From NCBI GenBank assembly GCA_947176325.1, contig CAMWQD010000061.1, forward strand, positions 1 through 6,890: a DNA stretch of 6,890 nucleotides. Direction: 5' to 3'. The notes beneath the pieces were generated by a model, which was not told the origin of the DNA, did not search any database, and worked only from the letters and a program-made list of their open reading frames with translations. The translations under genes were made by a program, and so were the position numbers. This stretch comes from an uncultured Bacteroidales bacterium (GTDB taxonomy: Bacteria > Bacteroidota > Bacteroidia > Bacteroidales > P3). Positions 1-6,084 of this stretch are shown here, piece by piece (position 1 is the stretch's first letter; each line of letters starts with the position of its first letter).

Positions 1-184
1 TCTTCGCCCATTGAATCTGCGAGGATATTTTCGGCAGATAGGTAATCTTGAGCGGGGTTCCGTATTGTTTGATAACGTCCATCAACGGCACATCGTTAAA
101 ATACAATTCACCGTCAACCACCTTGAATTCATCTTTCGGAAATTCAAAGGTCTGATCAATCAAATCGGAATATTTGTTCTTCAT
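1..184 (-). CDS. PLP-dependent Orn/DAP/Arg decarboxylase, family 2 (arginine decarboxylase-like), N-terminal part
   Basis: This is the 5' end of a minus-strand gene that leaves the window at position 1, so only residues 1-61 are visible. It starts MKNKYSDLIDQTFEFP and contains YGTPLKITYLPKIS at residues 41-54. I recognise this arrangement from the start of Bacteroidetes proteins annotated as arginine decarboxylase of the group 2 (alanine-racemase-fold) family, where a YGTP-type motif opens the PLP barrel. Such enzymes decarboxylate a basic amino acid in polyamine synthesis and are cytoplasmic. The PLP lysine and the catalytic cysteine region lie outside the window, so the substrate (arginine, ornithine, diaminopimelate or carboxynorspermidine) cannot be settled. 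The start was chosen because it is the first ATG and the family match begins there. The gene is divergent from sufS across an AT-rich promoter region. Family assignment is fairly sure; substrate is not. Confidence 0.75.
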   Translation of the reverse strand, partial: MKNKYSDLIDQTFEFPKDEFKVVDGELYFNDVPLMDVIKQYGTPLKITYLPKISSQIQWAK

Positions 185-255
185 TTTTCAAATTTAAGTT
201 AGTCGGATTGAAAAATTTTTGTCAAAGTAACTCACTCGGATTTACTTTTTCTTCG

Positions 256-263
256 CAAAGGTA
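256..263 (-). promoter_or_regulatory. Candidate -7 box (TACCTTTG) for the decarboxylase gene
   Basis: Read on the minus strand this is TACCTTTG, a perfect match to the Bacteroidetes primary-sigma -7 consensus TAnnTTTG. It lies about 72 bases upstream of the ATG at 184, which predicts a leader of roughly 65 bases. The surrounding ten bases (CTTACCTTTG) recur exactly in front of the FKBP gene at 6056-6065. No good -33 TTTG lies 19-21 bases upstream. Confidence 0.5.
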
Positions 264-305
264 AGTATTTCAAATCGACAATCCTTATAATTCGTTCGGA
301 ATTTT

Positions 306-313
306 TAATTTTG
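306..313 (+). promoter_or_regulatory. Candidate -7 box (TAATTTTG) for the sufS operon
   Basis: TAATTTTG matches the Bacteroidetes -7 consensus TAnnTTTG and would start transcription near 319-321, giving a leader of about 57 bases before the sufS ATG at 377. The match lies in AT-rich DNA, so chance matches are more likely than in coding regions, and a TTTG -33 element at the usual 19-21 base spacing is not visible. It is the best plus-strand candidate upstream of the four-gene cluster. Confidence 0.42.
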
Positions 314-376
314 TTTGAATGGGAGCGGGGTGATGCCGGGGCGCATTCCCCTCAATACTCCTATAAACAGCAGATT

Positions 377-1591
377 ATGAACATTCAAGACATACGCGCA
401 CAATTTCCGATTCTCCAAGAGAAGGTGCACGGCAAACCTTTGGTCTATTTAGACAATGCCGCCACCACGCAGAAGCCCGAGCGGGTCATCGACTGCATCA
501 CCCACTACTATAAACACCTCAACAGCAACATTCACAGAGGCGTACATTTTCTGAGCCAAGAGGCCACCCAAGCGTGGGAAGATGCCCGTGCCGCCGCCGC
601 CCGTTTCATGGGGGCGGGCGAGAACGAGCAGGTGATTCTGACCAAGGGCACCACCGAGGCCATCAACTTGGTGGCGAGCGGCTATGCGCAGGCCTTGCTG
701 AAACCCGGCGACCGTGTGGCGGTGAGCGTGGCCGATCATCATTCCAACTTCGTTACATGGCAGCAAGCCTGCCTGCGGAGCGGTGCCGAATTCCGCATCA
801 TCCCCACCCTCCCCGACGGTTCCTTAGACCTCGACGCTCTCGACAAGGAACTCAAACAAGGGCTCAAACTCCTCTCCATTCCGCATATTTCGAATGTGCT
901 GGGCATCGTCAATCCGATTCAGGAAATCATTGCCCGCGCACATCGTGCGGGGTGCAGGGTGATGATAGACGGGGCGCAGGGCGTGGCGCATGTGCCTGTG
1001 AACGTAGGGGATTTGGACTGCGACTTTTATGCTTGGTCGGGCCATAAGGCATACGGGCCCACGGGCATAGGCGTGCTTTATGGAAAACGCGAGCTTCTGG
1101 AGGCTTTGCCGCCCTATCAGTTCGGAGGAGAGATGATTGCCGATGTGGATTTCCAACAGACCACCTTCGCGGAGCTGCCTTTCAAGTTCGAGGCCGGAAC
1201 ACCGCCTATCGCCGAAGCCATAGCCTTGAAGGAATCGCTCGACTTTCTCTCGGAAATCGGTTTCGATGCCTTGCAGAAACACGAATCGGAGTTGATTACA
1301 TACGCCTTCAACCGCCTCAACGAAATAGACGGAATGGAAATCTACGGAGGCTTGGCAAATCGCTCGGGCGTGGTTTCCTTCAATATAAAAGATGTATATC
1401 ATTATGATGCGGGCGTGATCTTAGACCAGTTGGGCATTGCCGTGCGCACGGGGCATCACTGCGCCCAACCGCTCATGCGGCACCTGAACATTCCCGGCAC
1501 TTTGCGTTGCAGCTTTGCCTGCTACAACACTCCATCCGAGGTGGACGCGCTGGTGGAAGGTGTCGGAAAGGCCTGTTCGATGTTGCGGTAA
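377..1591 (+). CDS. sufS: Cysteine desulfurase SufS (type II, PLP-dependent)
   Basis: This 404-residue cytoplasmic enzyme removes sulfur from L-cysteine as an enzyme persulfide, leaving alanine, to feed Fe-S cluster assembly by the SUF machinery. Length and motifs fit SufS throughout. YLDNAATTQKP (residues 24-34) opens the aminotransferase class V fold. HH at 121-122, D198 and Q201 are placed to hold PLP. K224 in WSGHKAYGPTG is the Schiff-base lysine, and C362 in RTGHHCAQPLM is the persulfide cysteine on the short type II loop. These sit two residues before their E. coli SufS counterparts (K226, C364). The frame is open up to a TTG at 311, but the 22 extra residues look like translated leader, and family homology starts at the ATG at 377. 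No sufBCD or sufE lies beside it here: it heads an operon with dus, an exonuclease and rlmN. Assignment is very sure. Confidence 0.95.
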   Translation: MNIQDIRAQFPILQEKVHGKPLVYLDNAATTQKPERVIDCITHYYKHLNSNIHRGVHFLSQEATQAWEDARAAAARFMGAGENEQVILTKGTTEAINLVASGYAQALLKPGDRVAVSVADHHSNFVTWQQACLRSGAEFRIIPTLPDGSLDLDALDKELKQGLKLLSIPHISNVLGIVNPIQEIIARAHRAGCRVMIDGAQGVAHVPVNVGDLDCDFYAWSGHKAYGPTGIGVLYGKRELLEALPPYQFGGEMIADVDFQQTTFAELPFKFEAGTPPIAEAIALKESLDFLSEIGFDALQKHESELITYAFNRLNEIDGMEIYGGLANRSGVVSFNIKDVYHYDAGVILDQLGIAVRTGHHCAQPLMRHLNIPGTLRCSFACYNTPSEVDALVEGVGKACSMLR

Positions 1592-1603
1592 TTTGCCGGA
1601 ACC

Positions 1604-2578
1604 ATGCTTTCCCTAAACGATATAGAATGGATTTTAGCCCCTATGGACGGGGTTACCGACCACCCTTACCGCAACGCATGGGCGGAGGTGTTCGGCAAGG
1701 ATCCGCGTCCGCACGCGGGGCGGCTGATGCACCAAGCCGTGAGCCCTTTCGTGAGCCTCGTGCGGGGCGAAAGAATCAAACGCTCGCACATCGCCGACCT
1801 CCTGCCGCAAAATAACCTCATGGACGTGGAGCCGCAGGTATTGGGCAACGATGCCGATTTTTTCCTTGTGATGGCCAAGACCTTGGCCGATTTGGGCTAC
1901 CGTTCCGTGAATTGGAACTTAGGCTGCCCCAAACCGCAGATAGCCGCCAAACAGAGAGGCAGCGGCCTTCTGCCTCACCCCGACCGCATCGACGCCTTTC
2001 TGAACCGCGTCGTTCCCGCCTCGCCCCTGCCGCTCTCCGTCAAGATTCGTCTCGGCTACCGCTCTCCCGACGAGGTTTTCAAGGTAATAGAGGTGTTGAA
2101 CCGCTACCCGCTCGTCTATGTGGCGGTGCACCCGCGCATCGGCACGCAACTCTACGGGGGCGAGGCGGATTGGGACAGATTCGGAGAAGTCCTGCGTCTT
2201 CTTTATGCGCCTTGCACCTACAATGGCGACATCAACAGCATGCAAAAGGCGCAGGCTTTCGTTTCCCGTTTCGGAAACGGAGAACATAAAGTGAATAGCG
2301 TGATGATAGGGCGCGGCGTTATCGCCGACCCCTTCCTGCCGGGCAGACTGGCGGGCCTCTCCTATTCCCCTGCCGATATGCAGACCCTTTTCGCCCGCTT
2401 CGTCCAAACGCTCTGGCGCAACTATCTCGCCTGCGGCCTACGCCCCCTCTCCGCCCTCCACCGTCAGAAACTCTATTGGAGCCAATTCCGGGGGGCATTC
2501 CTCCCTCCCCACGCCTTCTCCCACGTCAAGACCCTCCAAGACCCCGACGCCTACGAACAATTCCTGCAAAATTTTTAA
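1604..2578 (+). CDS. tRNA-dihydrouridine synthase (Dus family)
   Basis: This 324-residue FMN enzyme reduces specific uridines in tRNA loops to dihydrouridine, using NADPH in the family. The Dus signatures appear in order: LAPMDGVTD (11-19) at the first barrel strand; PQVLG (77-81) near FMN; NLGCPKP (105-111) with the catalytic acid C108; SVKIRLG (145-151) with the flavin-binding K147; VHPRIG (175-180), where H176 and R178 are kept; NGDI (207-210); and IGRGV (235-239), the phosphate-binding end. The C-terminal helical domain (about 250-324) is the tRNA-binding part in the family. HPR replaces the more usual HGR, so it is not a textbook DusA, DusB or DusC; I give no subfamily symbol and do not predict which uridine is modified. 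The ATG lies 12 bases after the sufS stop, indicating co-transcription. Confidence 0.92.
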   Translation: MLSLNDIEWILAPMDGVTDHPYRNAWAEVFGKDPRPHAGRLMHQAVSPFVSLVRGERIKRSHIADLLPQNNLMDVEPQVLGNDADFFLVMAKTLADLGYRSVNWNLGCPKPQIAAKQRGSGLLPHPDRIDAFLNRVVPASPLPLSVKIRLGYRSPDEVFKVIEVLNRYPLVYVAVHPRIGTQLYGGEADWDRFGEVLRLLYAPCTYNGDINSMQKAQAFVSRFGNGEHKVNSVMIGRGVIADPFLPGRLAGLSYSPADMQTLFARFVQTLWRNYLACGLRPLSALHRQKLYWSQFRGAFLPPHAFSHVKTLQDPDAYEQFLQNF

Positions 2579-2613
2579 TTTCGCACGGAAAATCAGCCCT
2601 ATAAACATTTGCC

Positions 2614-3549
2614 ATGACGAATACGGATTTTAAGCTGAACCTTACCCGACCGCTCTGTGTCTTCGACTTGGAAACCACAGGCCTCACTATCGGACGCGAC
2701 CGCATTGTGGAAATCGCCGTCATCAAGGTGATGCCCGACGGCTCCGAAAACCGCCTGCACCTCTATATAGACCCCGAAATGGAGATACCTCAGGAAAGCT
2801 CGGATATCCACGGCCTCACCAACGCCAAACTCAAGGAATTGGGCGCGAAACCCCTTGCCGAATGCGCCGCCGAAATCACCGCCTTTATCGGAAACAGCGA
2901 CCTGGCGGGCTTCAATTCCAACAAATTCGACATTCCTTTCCTTGTGGAAGAGCTCAAACGCGCGGGCTCCGATTTCGATATGGAGAACCGCTACACGATA
3001 GACGTGCAGAACATCTTTCACAAAATGGAAGCGCGCACCCTTGCCGCCGCCTACAAATTCTACGTAGACCCCAACGGTTTCGAGAACCAGCATACGGCCA
3101 TGTGCGACACCGCCGCCACCTTGGAAGTGCTCCGCGCGCAGATTGTGCATTACGCCGATACGGAATACACCGACAAGACGGGCAAGGTGAGCAAGCCCAT
3201 CACCAACAACGTGGCCGAATTGGCCGCCTTTTCCACCGTCCGCAAGACCGCCGACCTGGCGGGGCGCATCGGCTACGACGAACAAGGCCGCGAGATTTTC
3301 AACTTCGGCCAGCACAAAGGCAAAGCCCTGCGCGATTTCTTCCGCACCCCCACGGGGCGCAGCTATCTGGATTGGGTCTTGAACGCCGATTTTCCGCAGA
3401 ACACGAAAGATGTGATGCTGAAGATATTTAACGAAGAGAACGAAAAGCAGATAGAGTTGAAGCCCGTGCAGAAATTGCAGAAGCCCAAGACGCAGGCCGA
3501 GAAACTCGATGCGCTGAAAAAGAAATTTTCTCCCGGTTTGTTCGATTGA
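2614..3549 (+). CDS. DnaQ-like DEDDh 3'-5' exonuclease with C-terminal DUF3820-like domain
   Basis: This is a 311-residue nuclease. The N-terminal domain (about 13-182) is a DnaQ/RNase T-type exonuclease with all five DEDDh residues visible: D18 and E20 in FDLETTG, D106 in FNSNKFDIPFL, and H160 with D165 in HTAMCD. Such domains remove nucleotides from 3' ends of DNA or RNA using two metal ions. A short linker is followed by a second domain (about 219-272) with FNFGQHKGK, YLDWVLNADFPQ and a following helix. It resembles DUF3820, a small domain of unknown role often fused to such exonucleases in Bacteroidetes. The last 40 residues are lysine- and glutamine-rich. It is not the polymerase III epsilon subunit by architecture, and whether it acts on DNA or RNA is open. 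It sits 35 bases after dus and 20 bases before rlmN, in the same operon. Confidence 0.88.
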   Translation: MTNTDFKLNLTRPLCVFDLETTGLTIGRDRIVEIAVIKVMPDGSENRLHLYIDPEMEIPQESSDIHGLTNAKLKELGAKPLAECAAEITAFIGNSDLAGFNSNKFDIPFLVEELKRAGSDFDMENRYTIDVQNIFHKMEARTLAAAYKFYVDPNGFENQHTAMCDTAATLEVLRAQIVHYADTEYTDKTGKVSKPITNNVAELAAFSTVRKTADLAGRIGYDEQGREIFNFGQHKGKALRDFFRTPTGRSYLDWVLNADFPQNTKDVMLKIFNEENEKQIELKPVQKLQKPKTQAEKLDALKKKFSPGLFD

Positions 3550-3569
3550 TTCCCCAAGGCACATCAAAT

Positions 3570-4610
3570 ATGGAGCGCAAGGAAATCCTTTTAGGAAAAT
3601 CGCCCGCGGAACTGCAACAACTCTGCGCCGAACTCGGTTTTCCCAAATTCACCGCCAAGCAAATCGCCCTTTGGCTATACGGCAAGAAAGCTCGCAGCAT
3701 AGAGGCGATGACCGACCTCTCGGCCAAGAACCGTCTTTTGTTGGCCGAACATGCCGAAATCGGGTGTGCGGAGCCGCTGTCGGAGCAAAGCTCGCAGGAC
3801 GGCACGCGGAAGTTCCTCTTCGCCACACAGGGCACGGCGAAAAAGGCCGCGCCGAAATCCATTGAATCCGTCTATATTCCCGAAGCCGACCGCGCCACCC
3901 TCTGCGTGTCGTGCCAGTCGGGCTGCAAGATGAACTGCGGTTTCTGCGCCACGGGAAGCCAAGGCTTCAACCATTCCCTGCAGGTGCACGAAATCCTGAA
4001 CCAATATTACAGCATTCCCGAAACGGATGCCGTGAAAAACATCGTCTACATGGGCATGGGCGAACCCTTCGACAATATCGATGCGGTGCTGAAATCGCTG
4101 GAGGTGATGACATCTCCGTGGGGTTTTGCGTGGAGTCCGTATCGCATCACCGTCTCTACGGTGGGAATCCTGCCCGGACTGAGGCGTTTCTTGGATGAAA
4201 GTTCGTGCCACCTCGCCGTGAGCCTGCACAATCCCTTTCCCGAGGAAAGGGCGCATTTGATGCCCATGGAGAAAGCCTATCCCGTGGCCGAAACGATAGA
4301 CCTCCTGCACCGTTACGATTGGCACGGGCAACGCCGCGTGTCTTTCGAATATATCTTGATGAAGGACTATAACGACAGCCCTTTCCATGCCAAAGCCGTG
4401 GTGAAGCTGTTGAAGGGTTTGAATTGCAGGGTGAATCTGATTTCGTATCACGAAGTGCCGGGAAAACCTTTCCGCAAAACCGATTCCGAACACACCGCAA
4501 GATTTCAGGAAATCCTGCAGGAAAACGGCATCATCTGCACCCTGCGCAAATCGCGGGGCGAGGATATCATGGCCGCCTGCGGACTGCTGGCAAAGACAAA
4601 GGGAAACTAA
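3570..4610 (+). CDS. rlmN: Dual-specificity RNA methyltransferase RlmN (radical SAM)
   Basis: This 346-residue enzyme adds a methyl group to C2 of adenosine 2503 in 23S rRNA and, in the family, of A37 in certain tRNAs. The radical-SAM cluster motif CX3CX2C is GCKMNCGFC with C119, C123 and C126, binding a [4Fe-4S] cluster. MGMGEP (161-166) is the SAM-binding glycine motif, and RITVSTVGI (192-200) is typical of RlmN/Cfr. C337 in MAACG is the cysteine that carries the methyl/methylene group, and C112 in TLCVS matches the second conserved cysteine. E99 in IESVYIP is in the place of the family's active-site glutamate. I chose the ATG at 3570, where homology starts; a TTG at 3546 in the same frame overlaps the exonuclease stop. 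It is the last gene of the operon; its TAA overlaps the stop of the convergent LuxR-type gene. Confidence 0.95.
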   Translation: MERKEILLGKSPAELQQLCAELGFPKFTAKQIALWLYGKKARSIEAMTDLSAKNRLLLAEHAEIGCAEPLSEQSSQDGTRKFLFATQGTAKKAAPKSIESVYIPEADRATLCVSCQSGCKMNCGFCATGSQGFNHSLQVHEILNQYYSIPETDAVKNIVYMGMGEPFDNIDAVLKSLEVMTSPWGFAWSPYRITVSTVGILPGLRRFLDESSCHLAVSLHNPFPEERAHLMPMEKAYPVAETIDLLHRYDWHGQRRVSFEYILMKDYNDSPFHAKAVVKLLKGLNCRVNLISYHEVPGKPFRKTDSEHTARFQEILQENGIICTLRKSRGEDIMAACGLLAKTKGN

Positions 4611-5521
4611 AGCAAGCGCTTCAGATAGTCTTGCGTCTTCTCTTCCGCGTCGATATTGAGTTTCTTGCGGATTTTATAGATGGAGGTCTCCACCGTGCGC
4701 ACCGAACGGTTGGTGAGTTCCGCCGCTTCCTTGGCGCTCATGCCCATAGCCAGCAAGGCGCAGAGACGCAATTCGTAGGGAAGCATGGGTTCTTCGGACG
4801 ATTTTTCGATACGGGCCCAGAATTCGGGATTGATCTTGTCGAAACAAGCTTTGTATTCGTCCCACGCATTCTTGGCATCCAAAAGGCTCACCGCCTTCAT
4901 CATCTCCGCAATCTTCTCCTTGCGCGAAGCATCGGTCTTGGCCGTGGAAAGTTTCTTCAATCCCTCGCTCAGCGTGAGCAATAGTTCATGGCTCTTGAGC
5001 AACAGCAGGCGTTCGTCGTTGTCGAAAGCCGAAGCGGGGGCTTTCGGGGCGGCAGCCTTTTCGCGGAGGGGGCTTTCATACACCACCGGTCTTTCCTGCG
5101 ACGTGGCAGGTCTTTCCTGCGGAGCGGGTCTTTCCTGCGTGGCGGGCGTGGGGTCGCCCATTTCGCCTTGCGAGAAATCCTGCAAGGTCTTGAAGGTATG
5201 GGCGGGCTTTATCGGATCCCAGCTTGTGAGCGGCGATACGGGACGGGCGGGAAGCACCCTGTCTTCGGGGTCGGGCGAAAGACGCTGAATGTTGAAATCC
5301 TGCGCGGGCATCCTTTTCTGCGCCACTCTCTCCACAGCCCGCTCGAAATCCAAAGGCAAATCGTCTATGCTGTGCACCGTGGTCGGCACGGGCTGACCGT
5401 AAGAAACCTTGCCCGCACCCGAATGCCTCCGGCGCGTGCAGGTAAGCAACAGGATAATGCCCGTCAGCATCAACAATACACATACTCCCGCCAAACCGAA
5501 CCACAAGTAATCGTTTTCCAT
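4607..5521 (-). CDS. Membrane-anchored LuxR-type HTH protein with proline-rich linker
   Basis: This is a 304-residue protein. Residues 6-27 form one hydrophobic membrane helix, followed at once by CTRRRH, so by the positive-inside rule the rest lies in the cytoplasm. Residues 31-165 are a low-complexity linker rich in P, R, E and S, with three QERP repeats (129-144). Residues 168-245 are predicted helical and contain WDEYKACFDKINPEFW. They lead into a LuxR/GerE-type HTH (about 247-291) with LPYELRLCALLAMGMSAKEA and a recognition helix around RSVRTVETSIYKIRKKL. This C-terminus resembles that of Bacteroidetes TPR-transmembrane-HTH regulators, but no TPR or periplasmic sensor is present, and no receiver domain. 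DNA binding is inferred from the HTH; targets and signal are unknown. It follows the FKBP gene by 16 bases with no own promoter seen, so it is probably co-transcribed with it. Confidence 0.85.
   Translation of the reverse strand: MENDYLWFGLAGVCVLLMLTGIILLLTCTRRRHSGAGKVSYGQPVPTTVHSIDDLPLDFERAVERVAQKRMPAQDFNIQRLSPDPEDRVLPARPVSPLTSWDPIKPAHTFKTLQDFSQGEMGDPTPATQERPAPQERPATSQERPVVYESPLREKAAAPKAPASAFDNDERLLLLKSHELLLTLSEGLKKLSTAKTDASRKEKIAEMMKAVSLLDAKNAWDEYKACFDKINPEFWARIEKSSEEPMLPYELRLCALLAMGMSAKEAAELTNRSVRTVETSIYKIRKKLNIDAEEKTQDYLKRLL
5088..5139. repeat. Three direct copies of a 13-base unit (ggtctttcctgcg) in the LuxR-type gene
   Basis: The plus-strand 13-mer ggtctttcctgcg occurs exactly at 5088-5100, 5109-5121 and 5127-5139. 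Periods are 21 and 18 bases, both multiples of three, so the frame is kept. On the coding (minus) strand each copy encodes QERP in the proline-rich linker. Such short in-frame repeats can gain or lose units without breaking the gene. Confidence 0.9.
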
Positions 5522-5537
5522 ATCGCGTCTTTCTATA

Positions 5538-6035
5538 TTATTCCATGTCTTCGTTCAAAAGCGCCTCGATTTCTTCGGGCGCAGCCTTGCGCACGGCCAA
5601 TACCTTGCCCTTGAAATGCAGGGTTTCGCCCGCCAGAGGATGATTGAAATCGAGCGTTATCTTGCCGTTCTCGTTCTTCAACACCAAAGCCTTGTATTCC
5701 TTTTCCTCCATATCCACAATAGGCACGATGTCGCCCTCCTTCAGAGAAGGTTCCTCGCCTTCCGGCACCTGCGCCAAAAGCTCGCTCTGCGGCACGGTCA
5801 CGAGTTTTTCATCATCATAATCGCCATAGGCCTGCTCGGGTTCGATGATCATTTCGAAATTATCCCCCGCCTGCAAGCCTTGCAGATTCTTCTCGATGAT
5901 TTCAAGCATAAAGTCGTGCCCCATAAGCACCTCTTCCGGCTCCTCCTCCGTAATCCTCTCCACCACATCGCCTTGGGCATTGTCGTAGCGCAACGTATAG
6001 GCCAGCTCGACCATCGTGTCTTTTCCTATCTTCAT
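5538..6035 (-). CDS. SlyD-like FKBP-type peptidyl-prolyl cis-trans isomerase
   Basis: This 165-residue protein belongs to the SlyD/FKBP family, which isomerises X-Pro bonds and acts as a folding chaperone. The split FKBP domain is clear: MKIGKDTMVELAYTLR opens it, and EVLMGHDFMLEIIEKNLQGL with GDNFEMIIEPEQAYG (about 35-71) is its core. An inserted insert-in-flap region of SlyD type (about 72-125) is followed by the return segment TLDFNHPLAGETLHFKGKV (127-145). There is no signal peptide, so it is cytoplasmic. The His/Cys-rich metal-binding tail of E. coli SlyD is absent; the tail is short and acidic (EEIEALLNEDME). The frame is open to 6140, but the ATG at 6035 matches the SlyD start and lies downstream of a -7 box. 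It probably forms a two-gene transcript with the LuxR-type gene 16 bases downstream. Family assignment is sure; client proteins are unknown. Confidence 0.92.
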   Translation of the reverse strand: MKIGKDTMVELAYTLRYDNAQGDVVERITEEEPEEVLMGHDFMLEIIEKNLQGLQAGDNFEMIIEPEQAYGDYDDEKLVTVPQSELLAQVPEGEEPSLKEGDIVPIVDMEEKEYKALVLKNENGKITLDFNHPLAGETLHFKGKVLAVRKAAPEEIEALLNEDME

Positions 6036-6055
6036 ATCCTTGTTTCTATCTCGGA

Positions 6056-6063
6056 CAAAGGTA
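6056..6063 (-). promoter_or_regulatory. Candidate -7 box (TACCTTTG) for the FKBP/LuxR-type pair
   Basis: On the minus strand this reads TACCTTTG, matching TAnnTTTG, in the short gap between the stop of the type IX secreted protein (6085) and the FKBP start (6035). Transcription would begin near 6050, with a leader of about 15 bases. The ten bases CTTACCTTTG are identical to those at the decarboxylase promoter (256-265). No TTTG -33 element is visible at the usual spacing; that region would overlap the end of the upstream gene. Confidence 0.6.
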
Positions 6064-6084
6064 AGATTTTTTTGTAGGATGCCC

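Larger units (their letters stand above)
185..376. promoter_or_regulatory. Divergent promoter region between the decarboxylase gene and sufS
   Basis: These 192 bases contain no convincing gene. Most of it (185-320) is strongly AT-rich, unlike the flanking coding DNA. It carries a Bacteroidetes-type -7 box on each strand (minus 256-263, plus 306-313), facing away from each other with 42 bases between them. Whatever -33 contacts sigma makes for the two promoters must fall in the same short stretch (about 280-290), where I see no good TTTG on either strand. The last part (321-352), inside the presumed sufS leader, turns G-rich and can form a small GGGG/CCCC hairpin (338-341 with 348-351). No riboswitch was recognised. 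Confidence 0.6.

Noticed and set aside
189..196. A second TAnnTTTG match (TAAATTTG, minus strand)
   Set aside because: It is only five bases before the decarboxylase ATG, which would give a leaderless transcript; AT-rich DNA makes this a likely chance match.
11..202. A 63-codon plus-strand frame at the left edge
   Set aside because: It is antisense to the decarboxylase N-terminus, which has a clear family match.
311..376. Upstream TTG start extending SufS by 22 residues
   Set aside because: The TTG overlaps the candidate -7 box, the added residues are not family-like, and SufS homology starts at the ATG at 377.
824..1402. A 192-codon minus-strand frame inside sufS
   Set aside because: It lies wholly within a strongly conserved cysteine desulfurase and shows no motif.
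2599..3567. A 322-codon open frame on the minus strand opposite the exonuclease gene
   Set aside because: The plus strand here has all five DEDDh catalytic residues. The antisense product is a glycine-, valine- and phenylalanine-rich sequence with no recognisable motif, as expected opposite GC-rich coding DNA.
3546..3569. TTG start for RlmN overlapping the exonuclease stop
   Set aside because: It adds only eight residues; the ATG at 3570 is the stronger start codon and gives a normal RlmN N-terminus.
3675..4493. A 272-codon open frame on the minus strand opposite rlmN
   Set aside because: Plus-strand rlmN is unambiguous; the antisense frame is histidine- and arginine-rich without family likeness.
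4614..4621. Eight-base palindrome aagcgctt just past the rlmN stop
   Set aside because: It has no loop and no following T-run, so it is not a terminator; it encodes the end of the LuxR-type protein.
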